A stretch of 64,000 nt of DNA, from positions 2,078,001-2,142,000 of the forward strand of contig NZ_CP116413.1 in NCBI RefSeq assembly GCF_030064675.1, read 5' to 3'. Below, piece by piece: positions 34,032 through 42,654 of this stretch (the stretch's first letter is position 1; each line of letters starts with the position of its first letter). Made by a program: the position numbers and the translations under genes. Origin of the DNA: Crossiella sp. CA-258035 (GTDB taxonomy: Bacteria > Actinomycetota > Actinomycetes > Mycobacteriales > Pseudonocardiaceae). The notes below the pieces were generated by a model, which made no database searches, had not been told where the DNA came from, and saw nothing but the letters and a program-made list of their open reading frames with translations.

Positions 34032-35129
34032 TCAACCGGCCTGCCGCTTGATGAAGTCGAGCAGGTGCGGGAAGACGTCCATGTCGGCGTGCTCGCCGAT
34101 GAACGGGTCCAGGTGGCCGTAGCCGGGCAGGATGCGGAACTCGTGCCTGCCGGGCGCCATCTTCTCCAGCCTGCGGTAGCAGATCTCGTTGGAGTCGCCG
34201 AAGACCTTGTTGGTGTCGCCGGTGGTCAGCAGGATCGGCACGTCCACCATGGCCGCGTTGCCCAGGTAGTCGTTGGGCAGCTCCTCGTGCCGCTCGTCCT
34301 TGGGGTCGAACTTCACCGCGCGCCCGGCCAGGTTCATCTTGCGCACGTGCCGGTAGTAGTTCATGCCGGTGCCGCCGCACAGGTCGCCGAGCCTGCGGTG
34401 GGTGACCTCCAGCAGGTTCTCGTGCCGGTACATCGCGGGCCAGCCCGCGCCCCACAGGTGGCTGAGCACGTGGCAGGCGGAGACGTCGCACTCGCGGTGC
34501 ACCATGGAGATGACCTTGGACAGCAGCCAGGCCCTGGTGAACCGGGGTGCGTCGCCCCAGTTCGGGTCGAAGTACTCGAAGCCGGCCACGTACTCCAGCA
34601 GGCTCGGCTCCACCGCGATCTTGGCCGCGGCGTAGGCGGGCAGGGTCGGGGTGAGGCCGACGCTGTTGGCGACCACGCTGGTGACGCCGTCGATCACGCC
34701 ACCGAACAGGCCCATCAGGAAGGAGACCGCGCCGAGGCAGTGCGAGATCACGTGCAGCCTGCGGTCCGGGCCGATCGCCTTGCGGACGGTGCGCACCGCC
34801 TCGGCGTTGTCCCAGTGCGCCACGTCGTCGAGGGTGTAGCGGTGCATGCCGTGGTTGTACTTGTGCCGGTTGCTCAGCCGGCTGTCCAGCGACCACACGT
34901 CGCCGTAACCGTTGTCCAGCAGGTAGCTGACCAGGTTGCGGTGCTCCGGCATGATGAACATGTCGCTGGACTGGGTCAGCCCGGGAATGAGCAGCACGAC
35001 GTCCTGGCTCTCGCCGCGGTGGAAGCGCAGCAGGCTGAGGCCGAGGCCGTCTTCGGTGGTGAACGGGTGCGTGGACACGACCGCGTCGCGCACGCCGTCG
35101 AGCGTGTACAGCGGGATCTCGCGTTTCAT
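34032..35129 (-). CDS. Alpha/beta hydrolase with a Cys nucleophile, linked to GMC oxidoreductase
   Basis: 365 aa. After an N-terminal VVLLIPGLTQSSDMFIMPEH (oxyanion strand-loop), the nucleophile elbow reads ISHCLGAVS near residue 150, so the usual Ser is Cys. The Asp lies in LLTTGDTNKVFGDSNE near 300 and the His in GYGHLDPFIGEHADMD near 340. Such Cys triads occur in dienelactone-hydrolase-like enzymes. AAGGA upstream of ATG 35129 supports the start. It is the first gene of the operon leading into the GMC oxidoreductase and patatin; a thioester, lactone or sterol-ester substrate is possible. Confidence 0.88.
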   Translation of the reverse strand: MKREIPLYTLDGVRDAVVSTHPFTTEDGLGLSLLRFHRGESQDVVLLIPGLTQSSDMFIMPEHRNLVSYLLDNGYGDVWSLDSRLSNRHKYNHGMHRYTLDDVAHWDNAEAVRTVRKAIGPDRRLHVISHCLGAVSFLMGLFGGVIDGVTSVVANSVGLTPTLPAYAAAKIAVEPSLLEYVAGFEYFDPNWGDAPRFTRAWLLSKVISMVHRECDVSACHVLSHLWGAGWPAMYRHENLLEVTHRRLGDLCGGTGMNYYRHVRKMNLAGRAVKFDPKDERHEELPNDYLGNAAMVDVPILLTTGDTNKVFGDSNEICYRRLEKMAPGRHEFRILPGYGHLDPFIGEHADMDVFPHLLDFIKRQAG

Positions 35130-35211
35130 GGGTCCTTCACCTGACCATCGTGTGTGTGTCCACCATGGCCAGCCGACCTGCTCCGTGCCATCGTGGGAAT
35201 CACTGACAAAT

Positions 35212-35249
35212 CGTCCGGGTCGGTCAGCTGAGCTGCCCCGACCCGGACG
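35212..35249. terminator. Strong hairpin terminator of the LuxR-type gene
   Basis: CGTCCGGGTCGG (35212-35223) pairs perfectly with CCGACCCGGACG (35238-35249), a 12-bp stem with a 14-nt loop, 11 bp after the LuxR-type gene stop on the minus strand. Confidence 0.8.
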
Positions 35250-35260
35250 AAGCCGTCGGT

Positions 35261-38227
35261 TCAGCCCCGGTCGTGGGCGTCCAGGGCGGGCCCGAGCACC
35301 CGGCCGACGCTAGCCCGCGAGGTCACACCGAGCTTGGTGAACACGTGCGACACGTGGGTCTCCACGGTGCGGATGCCGATGAACAGCTTCTCAGCAATCT
35401 GCTGGTTGGTGTGCCCGTCGAGCACAAGTCGCGCGATTTCGAGTTCTCGCGGTGACAATCCGAACGGCCCGCTCTGCTTCGGTCCACCTGGGACGGCCAC
35501 CCGGACACCCAGGCGGCGGGTGGCCCGCAGCGCCTCGGCCCGCAGGGTCTTGGCCTTGCAGGCGGCGAAGGCCTCGGCCGCGGCCGCCAGCTCGGGCAGT
35601 GCCTTGACCCGGTCCTTGGCCGCGGCGTAGGCGAGTCCGGCGCGCAGCCGGGCGCGGGCGGCCTCCAGCTTGAGCCCGGCCTGCTCCAGCACGGCGGCCG
35701 AGTGCAGCGCCAGCTCGGCGGCGGCGACGGGGTCGGTGCCGGTCAGCGCATGGGCCTTGACCAGGTCAGCCATCGTCCGGTTGATCGGCAGCGCGGGGTC
35801 GGTCACCCGCTCGGCGCGTTCGGCCCAGCCGCTGGCCTCGGTCCAGCGGTTCGCCCCGGCCAGCAGGTGTGCCATGGTCTCGCACAGAATCAGCAACATC
35901 GGCTGGTCCCGCTGCACGGACTCCAGCAGATCGCACACCTCGGCCGGGCCGGACTCGTCGAGGTCACCGGTGTAGGCCACCGCGATCGCCTCGGCCACCC
36001 GCGCCCGCAGGCTCGGCCACTCGGGGACGTCGCCACCGGCCTGGGTGGCCTCCGCGGCCACCCGCAGCGCCTCGGTGTGGTCGCCGGACCAGGTCAGCAG
36101 CATCGACCGGGAACCCAGCGCCAGCGCCAGGGACTGCGGCGAGCCGCCGACCCTGGCCACGTCGATGGCCTCCTCGATCAGCGTGAACGCCTCGTCCATG
36201 TCACCGAGCACCGCCACGGCCTGGGCCTGGCCGGAAAGCAGCGGCGGCAGGATGTAGTTCTGGCCGGTGTTGCGGGCGATGTCGGCCACCCGCTCGAAGC
36301 GGGGCAGCGCGTTGCGGTAGCGGCCGGTGAGCAGGTCGCTGAAGCACAGCCAGGTGTGGGCGTCCAGCCAGGGCGCGAGGTCGGTGGCGGTGGCGGTGGC
36401 CAGCACCCGGTCGGCCTCGCCGAGCAGTTCCAGGCCACGCGCGCCATCACCGCTGGCGATCGCGGGCATCGGTCCCAGGGCGGCGACCGCGTAGGCGATC
36501 GTGGACGGCACCCTGTCCACGGGCACCTCGCCGAGCAGCCGGGTGGCCTCGGCGTTCTCGCCGGACCAGGTGGCCTCCACGGCCAGCCGCAGGTACAGCG
36601 GCCCGGCGTGGTGCAGCTGGTCGGCGGGGACAGCGCGCAGCTCCCGCTGCAACCGGGCGCGGGCCTCGACCGAACGCCCGAGCAGCCGTTCCACCTTGGA
36701 GTAGATGTGGCCCGCGACCATCGCGCGCTGCGGGTAGGCCTGTGCGGGCAGCCGTTCCAGCACGTCCAGCGCGGTGTCCCTGGCCTCGGTGAACTGGCTG
36801 CTCACGCCCTGGGCGCTGGCCAGCTCGATGAGCAGCTGGATGCGTTCGCCGGTGTTGGCCGGGATGTCCGGGAGAAGCCGCAGGGCCTGGGTGAGCCAGT
36901 AGGAGGCGGTCATCGGCGCGCGCGGGGCAACCGAGCGGGCGGCGGTGGTCAGCACGCCGACGGCGTCTATGTCGCCGAAGCCCGCCGAGCGGACCACGTG
37001 CCGGGCCAGCTGCGGCGCGGGCGCGTTGAGCTTCTGCAGGTAGGCGGCGACCCGGCCGTGGGTGGCCATCCGCCAGCCCGCCGAGGCCGAGGTGTAGGCG
37101 GTGTGCCGGACCAGCGGGTGCCGGAAGCGGAACCGGCCCGGCGTGGGCGCGACCCGCACCACGTCCCTGGCGACCAGCTCGTCCAGCACGGTCAGCGCCT
37201 CGGCGTCGGTCAGCTCGGCGGCGGCCGCGGCGGCGGTGGGCTCGAACTCATCGCCCACCACGGCGGCGGCGTGCGCGATCAGCAGCGCCTTGGAGGACAG
37301 CTGGCCCAGCTCCACCTGCAACGCGGAGCGGACCGCGTCCGGCACATCGCGCAGCGCGTCCTCGGCCAGGTCGCCGGTGATCGGGGACAGCGGGTTGCCG
37401 TTGCCGTTCTCCGCCCTGGACAACGCCTCCAGGTAGAACGGGTTTCCGCCGCTGGACTCGTACAGCCTGCGCCGCTTGGCCTGGCTCATCCCCGGGCCGA
37501 GGAACTCCTCGGTCTCCTTCTGCGACAGCGGGCTCACCGTGACCCTGGTGCCCTGGTCGGCGGGCACCTGGGTCAGCGCGGTGCGCAGCCGCGCGGAGAC
37601 CTGGGCGGGCCGGTAGGCGACCGTGATCACCACCTGCCCGCGCGGGGGATGGCGCACCAGGTAGTCGAGCAGTTCGATGGTAGCCTCGTCGGCCCAGTGC
37701 ACGTCGTCGAGCAGCAGGGTCAGCCCGGAGGACTCGGCCAGCACCTCCAGCAGCGTGCGCACCGCCCGGTGCAGCCGGTAGCGCGCGCCGCCAGCGCCGG
37801 CCGGGATCGGCACCTGCGGCAGGTCCACGGTCAGCCCGGGGAAGACCGAGGACAGCAGCCGCGCCTCGGGCAGCGGCAACCGCCTGGTCAGCAGGCCGAC
37901 CTGGGACTCGAGGTGGTCGTCGAGGGCGTCCACCACCGCGGCGAACGGCGCGTCCTGCTCGAACTCCGCGGCCCGCCCGGCCAGGGTGACCATGCCGAGC
38001 TCACGGGCCCGGCCGGCCACCTCGGTGACCAGCCGGGACTTGCCGACACCGGGCTCGCCGACCAGCTCCACCAGGTGGAAGGTCTTGCGCGCGGAACGCT
38101 TCAGCGTGGTGCCGAGGACCTTGAGCAGTGGCTGTCGTCCGACCAGTGGACGCAGGGTCGGGTCCGCCGTCGGGGTGATCTGCTGATCCCGCCGACCGGA
38201 CATCGTTTCCGAACCCCCCACCCACAT
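35261..38227 (-). CDS. Large ATPase LuxR family regulator (LAL/MalT-like)
   Basis: 988 aa. The N-terminal AAA-type ATPase has Walker A GEPGVGKS at residues 57-64 and Walker B LTLLLDDVHWAD near 165-176. A long TPR-like helical middle of about 600 residues follows, then a C-terminal LuxR helix-turn-helix (LGLSPRELEIARLVLDGHTN, then IGIRTVETHVSHVFTKLGV) near 920-975. LAL regulators sense ligands and often control secondary metabolism or sterol use. It may start at ATG 38227 or ATG 38203. A TAATCT box (38247-38242) lies upstream. It ends just before the hydrolase-GMC-patatin operon on the same strand, its most likely target. Confidence 0.94.
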   Translation of the reverse strand: MWVGGSETMSGRRDQQITPTADPTLRPLVGRQPLLKVLGTTLKRSARKTFHLVELVGEPGVGKSRLVTEVAGRARELGMVTLAGRAAEFEQDAPFAAVVDALDDHLESQVGLLTRRLPLPEARLLSSVFPGLTVDLPQVPIPAGAGGARYRLHRAVRTLLEVLAESSGLTLLLDDVHWADEATIELLDYLVRHPPRGQVVITVAYRPAQVSARLRTALTQVPADQGTRVTVSPLSQKETEEFLGPGMSQAKRRRLYESSGGNPFYLEALSRAENGNGNPLSPITGDLAEDALRDVPDAVRSALQVELGQLSSKALLIAHAAAVVGDEFEPTAAAAAAELTDAEALTVLDELVARDVVRVAPTPGRFRFRHPLVRHTAYTSASAGWRMATHGRVAAYLQKLNAPAPQLARHVVRSAGFGDIDAVGVLTTAARSVAPRAPMTASYWLTQALRLLPDIPANTGERIQLLIELASAQGVSSQFTEARDTALDVLERLPAQAYPQRAMVAGHIYSKVERLLGRSVEARARLQRELRAVPADQLHHAGPLYLRLAVEATWSGENAEATRLLGEVPVDRVPSTIAYAVAALGPMPAIASGDGARGLELLGEADRVLATATATDLAPWLDAHTWLCFSDLLTGRYRNALPRFERVADIARNTGQNYILPPLLSGQAQAVAVLGDMDEAFTLIEEAIDVARVGGSPQSLALALGSRSMLLTWSGDHTEALRVAAEATQAGGDVPEWPSLRARVAEAIAVAYTGDLDESGPAEVCDLLESVQRDQPMLLILCETMAHLLAGANRWTEASGWAERAERVTDPALPINRTMADLVKAHALTGTDPVAAAELALHSAAVLEQAGLKLEAARARLRAGLAYAAAKDRVKALPELAAAAEAFAACKAKTLRAEALRATRRLGVRVAVPGGPKQSGPFGLSPRELEIARLVLDGHTNQQIAEKLFIGIRTVETHVSHVFTKLGVTSRASVGRVLGPALDAHDRG

Positions 38228-38305
38228 CGCCGCCGCGGGGAAGATTATGCCAGTCCCGCGGCGACGACGCGGAGCCGTCCGGTGGTGGGTTCTCCAGAGA
38301 ATGGG

Positions 38306-39319
38306 CTAGCCGGGCAGGGTGACCGCGTTCAGCTCGGCCAGCAGAGCCGCCTTGGTGGCGTCACTGGCGAAGGACACCTCGACTCCGGTGCGGGCGATGT
38401 CGACCAGCTGTTTCGCGGTCAGGCCCATCTTCTCGTGCGCGGCCAGGTACTCGCGGTTGAGGTCGGTGTCGAACATGCCGGGGTCGTCGGTGTTGAGCAC
38501 GACCGGCACGCCGGCGGCCAACAGTTTTGGCAGCGGGTGCTCTGCCAGGTCGAGCACCTCCCGGGTGCGCAGGTTGGAGTGCGGGGAGATCTCCAGCGGG
38601 ATGCGGTGCTCGGCGAGGTAGCTGACCAGCTCGGGGTCGCGCACCGAGTGGATGCCGTGGCCGATCCGCTCCGCGCCCAGGTCCAGCAGCGCCGACCACA
38701 CCGTCTCCGGGCCGGTGGTCTCCCCGGCGTGCGGCACGCAGTGCAGCCCGGCCTCGCGGGCCAGGTCGAACATGGGCTTGAACTGACCGCGCGGCACGCC
38801 GATCTCCGGACCGCCGAGGCCGAAGCCGACGGTGTGCTCCGGCTGGTGCTCGCGGTACCAGTTGATGGTCCGCCAGCCCGCCTCCACACCCTGCTCGCCG
38901 GGGATGTCGTAGATCCAGGTGAGCTCGACGCCGTGCTCGGCCGCGGCCCGTTCCTTGCCGGTGGCCAGCGCCCTGACCAGTGCCTCGTCGCCGATGCCGG
39001 CGTTGAACAGGTTGACCGGGGTGACGGTGACCTCGCAGTAGCGGACCTGGTTCGCGGCCAGGTCCCTGGCCAGGCCGACCAGCAGGGTGACCACGTCGGC
39101 CTCGGTGGTGACCAGCCGGCCCAGCGCGCCGATGACGGTGATGAAGTGCGCGAAGTCGGTGAACTCGTAGTAGCGGGCCAGCTCGTCCCGTTCGGTGGGG
39201 ACGCCGCGGCCTGGGTGCCTGCGGGCGAGCTCCAGGACGGTGTCCACCGAGGCGGCGCCGACCAGGTGCACGTGCAGCTCTGCCTTGGGCAGGGCAGCGA
39301 TGAAGGAACGCATGTCCAT
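38306..39319 (-). CDS. add: Adenosine deaminase family protein
   Basis: 337 aa Zn-dependent deaminase. The metal-binding HxH is in LPKAELHVHLVGA (His16, His18). HAGETTGPETVW near 197, RIGHGIHSV and the late NTDDPGMFDTDL near 275 complete the active site. The usual HLDG is HLVG here. Adenosine deaminase is the default call, but aminodeoxyfutalosine deaminase or an adenine deaminase of the same family cannot be excluded. It stands alone, divergent from the secreted S15 peptidase. A GAAAGG ribosome binding site precedes the ATG. Confidence 0.88.
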   Translation of the reverse strand: MDMRSFIAALPKAELHVHLVGAASVDTVLELARRHPGRGVPTERDELARYYEFTDFAHFITVIGALGRLVTTEADVVTLLVGLARDLAANQVRYCEVTVTPVNLFNAGIGDEALVRALATGKERAAAEHGVELTWIYDIPGEQGVEAGWRTINWYREHQPEHTVGFGLGGPEIGVPRGQFKPMFDLAREAGLHCVPHAGETTGPETVWSALLDLGAERIGHGIHSVRDPELVSYLAEHRIPLEISPHSNLRTREVLDLAEHPLPKLLAAGVPVVLNTDDPGMFDTDLNREYLAAHEKMGLTAKQLVDIARTGVEVSFASDATKAALLAELNAVTLPG

Positions 39320-39486
39320 ATGAATGACCTTTCGAGCGAACTTGGTGGGGTGGGAGCGGAACCACCGCCACTACCAGGCCAGGTCGCCCCGGGAGTGATC
39401 GCTGCCGTAGAGCGGCAGCCGCACGTCGGAGGTCAAGGTCACCCGTCCAGTCTCGACCAACCCCTGGGAGCGGGTCAACGGACTAT

Positions 39487-39515
39487 TGACACGCGCCACA
39501 CCTCGGGAAAGGGTG
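39487..39515 (+). promoter_or_regulatory. Promoter of the S15 peptidase gene
   Basis: TTGACA (39487-39492), 17-bp spacer, AAGGGT (39510-39515): a housekeeping-type actinobacterial promoter, about 32 bp before the predicted transcription start-to-ATG interval ends at 39554. Confidence 0.6.
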
Positions 39516-39553
39516 CCGGTGCCAACCAGCACACGTGATCATCAGGAGTGCCC

Positions 39554-41398
39554 ATGAGGCGTGCTCGCAGTGTCCCGTTGACCGTGGCGGTCGCCCTCGC
39601 CGTGTTGCCGCTGATCGCGGTGCCCGCGCTGGCCGACCCGCCGAGCGGACCGGTGTTCGCCGACGGCGCCGCGCAACCGGTGTTCGACCCGAAGGACGTG
39701 CTGCGCGAGAACGTCTGGGTGCGCGCGCCGGTCGACTCCGACCGCGACGGCAAGGACGACGAGGCGCACGCGCTGGTGGTGCGGCCCAAGGCGACCACGG
39801 CGGGCCTGAAGGTCCCGGTGGTCTACCTGCCGAGCCCCTACTACGCGCCGACCAACGACGTGCCCAACCACAACGTCGACGTCGAGCTGCACGTGCCCAA
39901 GCGTCCCGGCCGCGACGGCGCGGTCACCTCCGCCCGCACCGACGAGCGGGTCGAGGCGGCCGTGGGCGGTCCGCGGGAGAAGCCGATCCCGGTGTCCCGC
40001 TACGAGGAGTACTTCACCGCCCGCGGTTTCGCGGTGGTCTACGGCGAGTCCCTCGGCACCGGCGAGTCCACCGGCTGCCCCACCACCGGCGGCCGCAACG
40101 AGACCATCGGCGCGAAGTCCATTGTGGACTGGCTCAACGGCCGCGCCCCGGCGCGGGATGAGAAGGGCGCCGCCGCCGCGGCCACCTGGAGCACCGGCAA
40201 GACCGGCATGATGGGCGTGTCCTACAACGGAACCCTGCCCAACGCGGTCGCCAGCACCGGGGTCAAGGGCCTGGAGGCCATCGTCCCGATCGCCGCGATC
40301 AGCAGCTGGTACGACTACTACCGGGCCGACGGCGCGGTGGTCGCCCCCGGCACCTACCAGGGTGAGGACGCCGACGTGCTCGCCGAGTACGTCTACACCC
40401 GCACCGACCGCGAGATCTGCAAGCCGATCATCGCCGAGGTCGCCGCCGCCCAGGACCGGATCACCGGCGACTACAGCGAGTTCTGGGACGAGCGCAACTA
40501 CCTCAACGACGCCCGCAAGGTGAAGGCCGCGACCCTGGTTGTGCACGGCCTCAACGACTGGAACGTCAAGACCAAGCACGCCGCCCAGTGGTACGAGCAG
40601 CTCCGCAAGCAGGGCACCCCGCACAAGATCTGGTGGCACCAGTCCGGCCACTCGGACCCGTTCAGCCTCCGCAAGGACGAATGGCTGAAGACCCTCAACC
40701 GCTGGTTCACCCGGTACCTGTACGACCACCGCAACGGCGTCGAGCAGGAGCCCCGCGCCACGCTGCAGCGTGAGGACAAGAGCTGGGTGCAGGAAGCCGA
40801 GTGGCCCGCCCCCGGCACCCGCGAGGTCGGCTTCCACCCCCGCCCCGGCGGCAGCACCACCGGCGCCCTGACCCACGTCGACGGCGTGCACGGCCGCCCG
40901 GTCCTGGAGAACATCGTCGACGACGCCACGAAGAAGGCCGAGGACCTGACCGCCGCCGCGGAGTCCCCGCACCGGCTGGCGTACTTCAGCGGTCCCGCCG
41001 CGGTCCCGCTGCGCATCTCCGGCGCCGTCGGCGTGGACCTGAAGGTGTCCTTCACCCGCCCGGCCGCCAACGTCACGGCCCTGCTGGTCGACCGCGCCCC
41101 CGACGGCAAGAACCACATCATCACCAGGGGCTGGACCGACCCGCAGAACCGCCACCGCGAGGACCGCACCCAGCCCCTCCGCCCGGGTGTGCAGTACCGG
41201 ATCAACGTGGAGATGCAGCCCGACGACTACGTGCTGCCCGCAGGCCACAAGCTCGGCATCGTCCTGCTCTCCAGCGACTACGACTACACCCTGCGCCCCA
41301 AGCCCGGCGCCGGCCTGTCGGTCAACCTGAACCAGACCGAGTTCACCCTCCCCGTCGTCGGCGGCACTTCAGCGGTCCGCGCCGCCTTCGGCTCCTAA
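39554..41398 (+). CDS. Secreted X-prolyl dipeptidyl-peptidase (S15 family)
   Basis: 614 aa from ATG 39554, with AGGAG (39544-39548) 5 nt upstream. A Sec signal peptide (SVPLTVAVALAVLPLIAVPALA) is cleaved after ALA. The S15 alpha/beta hydrolase core has the nucleophile in GKTGMMGVSYNGTLP near residue 222, Asp in VVHGLNDWNVK near 340, and His in WHQSGHSDP near 370. A C-terminal jelly-roll PepX domain (about 410-610) follows. It removes Xaa-Pro dipeptides from extracellular peptides. A strong terminator follows the stop. Confidence 0.93.
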   Translation: MRRARSVPLTVAVALAVLPLIAVPALADPPSGPVFADGAAQPVFDPKDVLRENVWVRAPVDSDRDGKDDEAHALVVRPKATTAGLKVPVVYLPSPYYAPTNDVPNHNVDVELHVPKRPGRDGAVTSARTDERVEAAVGGPREKPIPVSRYEEYFTARGFAVVYGESLGTGESTGCPTTGGRNETIGAKSIVDWLNGRAPARDEKGAAAAATWSTGKTGMMGVSYNGTLPNAVASTGVKGLEAIVPIAAISSWYDYYRADGAVVAPGTYQGEDADVLAEYVYTRTDREICKPIIAEVAAAQDRITGDYSEFWDERNYLNDARKVKAATLVVHGLNDWNVKTKHAAQWYEQLRKQGTPHKIWWHQSGHSDPFSLRKDEWLKTLNRWFTRYLYDHRNGVEQEPRATLQREDKSWVQEAEWPAPGTREVGFHPRPGGSTTGALTHVDGVHGRPVLENIVDDATKKAEDLTAAAESPHRLAYFSGPAAVPLRISGAVGVDLKVSFTRPAANVTALLVDRAPDGKNHIITRGWTDPQNRHREDRTQPLRPGVQYRINVEMQPDDYVLPAGHKLGIVLLSSDYDYTLRPKPGAGLSVNLNQTEFTLPVVGGTSAVRAAFGS

Positions 41399-41413
41399 TC
41401 CCACCGTTTCCAC

Positions 41414-41448
41414 CCGAGGCCCCCGAGCACACAGCCCGGGGGCCTCGG
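41414..41448 (+). terminator. Strong hairpin terminator of the S15 gene
   Basis: CCGAGGCCCCC (41414-41424) pairs perfectly with GGGGGCCTCGG (41438-41448), 16 bp after the stop. Confidence 0.8.
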
Positions 41449-41449
41449 C

Positions 41450-41800
41450 CGTCCAGCCCCAGCCACGCTCCGGCCGCGCCCCGCTACGTCCTCGCCCTGC
41501 CCGCCCCGCCCTCGCCTCGCTCCGCCCTCGCCCTGCCCTGCCCTTGCTCGGCTTCGTCCCTGCCCCGCCCCGGCCCCCGCCCTGCCCTGCCCTCGCTCCG
41601 CTCCGTCCCCGCCCCGGTCTGGGCTAACCCGTCGCCTGGCCCACTCGTCCCGGCTTCACCAGGCTCGCGCATCCGCCCGCCTGTTCTTTGCCCCGCACCC
41701 CCAGTCCCGGCCGCGGCCAGCTTCCGTTCCCAGCCCAGCCGGTCTCCTGGTCAGGCCTGGTCCGCGCGCCCGCCCAGCCGCCCCCAAACCGCGCAACCAG
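41450..41800. repeat. Pyrimidine-rich degenerate repeat tract
   Basis: About 350 bp without a gene. Variants of CCGCCCT(C/G)CC, CTCGCTCCG and CTGCCC recur head to tail; the plus strand is almost purine-free in places. Similar shorter tracts are at 12972-13107. It ends where composition turns AT-rich before the M23 peptidase gene. Confidence 0.55.
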
Positions 41801-41828
41801 TGGTGATCAAGCCATCTGAACCGATTTC

Positions 41829-41838
41829 GAGAATTCTC
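41829..41838. promoter_or_regulatory. Palindrome in the AT-rich M23 promoter region
   Basis: GAGAATTCTC is a perfect 10-bp palindrome, extended to 15 bp with one mismatch pair (TTCGAGAATTCTCAA). The surrounding 41800-41880 is the most AT-rich stretch in the window and probably carries the M23 gene promoter. Confidence 0.45.
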
Positions 41839-41929
41839 AACCAAAAATGGTCGCAGTTTGTATATGGTTTGTAGGCGGGTTGTACGAGCCGCTGCTGTCC
41901 TGTGACCTCCTCATCCCTGCGGAGGTCAT

Positions 41930-42448
41930 ATGTCCAGCAAGCGTCTTGCCGCGGTGCTCGCCGGAGCTGTCGTCGCCCCCGTGCTGACCGTCGTGGTCGG
42001 CACGGGTTCGGCGAGCGCCGCACCCGCGTTCCAGATGCCGTTCCCCTGCGGGCAGGTCTGGTCCGGGCAGACCCGCACCAACCACAACCCGCAACTTTCC
42101 CTCGACTTCAACCGCGCCAACGACGAAGGAGACATCGTGGACGCCTCGGCCGCCGGCACGGTGACGGTCGTGGGCAACACCGGCTCCACCAGCTACGGCA
42201 GGTGGATCGAGATCGACCACGGTGGTGGCTGGCGCACCAGGTACGCCCACCTGTCGGCGCAGCGGGTCAGCGTCGGCCAACGGGTCACGCGCGGCCAGCA
42301 GATCGGCAACGTGGGCAACACCGGCGGCTCCACCGGCGCGCACCTGCACTACGAGCAGCGCCTCAACGGCGCCGCCGTCCGCATCGTCCTCAACGGCGCC
42401 ACCGCCCTGTACTACGGCACGCGGAGCTACACCAGCCGCAACTGCTGA
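41930..42448 (+). CDS. Secreted M23 family metallopeptidase (LytM-like)
   Basis: 172 aa. A signal peptide ending in ASA (near residue 29) precedes a compact peptidoglycan endopeptidase-like LytM domain. Zinc ligands are expected from THNPQLSLDFNR (His and Asp, spaced wider than the usual HxxxD), YAHLS and the C-terminal HLHYE. Two extracellular Cys residues (PCGQV and the terminal RNC) could form a disulfide. It is near the minimum size for the family. It sits between two terminators and is therefore monocistronic. Confidence 0.9.
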   Translation: MSSKRLAAVLAGAVVAPVLTVVVGTGSASAAPAFQMPFPCGQVWSGQTRTNHNPQLSLDFNRANDEGDIVDASAAGTVTVVGNTGSTSYGRWIEIDHGGGWRTRYAHLSAQRVSVGQRVTRGQQIGNVGNTGGSTGAHLHYEQRLNGAAVRIVLNGATALYYGTRSYTSRNC

Positions 42449-42493
42449 CCCCGACGTGGCGCGCCAGAACGCCCCCCAGAGTGCGCGCCACCT

Positions 42494-42543
42494 GCGGACC
42501 TCCCGGTCTTCACCCCCCTGGGCCGGGAGGTCCGCCCTTTTTC
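42494..42543 (+). terminator. Rho-independent terminator with T tract
   Basis: GCGGACCTCCCGG (42494-42506) pairs perfectly with CCGGGAGGTCCGC (42523-42535), followed by CCTTTTTC. This is the most canonical intrinsic terminator in the window. Confidence 0.85.
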
Positions 42544-42654
42544 TGGCGTGTCATCCGACGTCCATCTGGCGGCTAGTCAAACTTCCTCCAGGTGCGTTGT
42601 CCTTTCTGTTGGCAATTCACCGAGCTGGATGTCCGTCCTGATCCGGAGGTCGCC

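Noticed and set aside
35702-39538. Very long open frame on the plus strand opposite the LuxR-type and deaminase genes
   Set aside because: It is the antisense of GC3-biased genes. Its composition (Gly/Arg/Gln/His repeats) has no domain and both real genes on the minus strand have full motif sets.
42541-42654. Possible Pho box before the phosphodiester glycosidase gene
   Set aside because: Only one ATTCACC-like element is present, with no properly spaced direct repeat; the resemblance is too weak to report as a feature.
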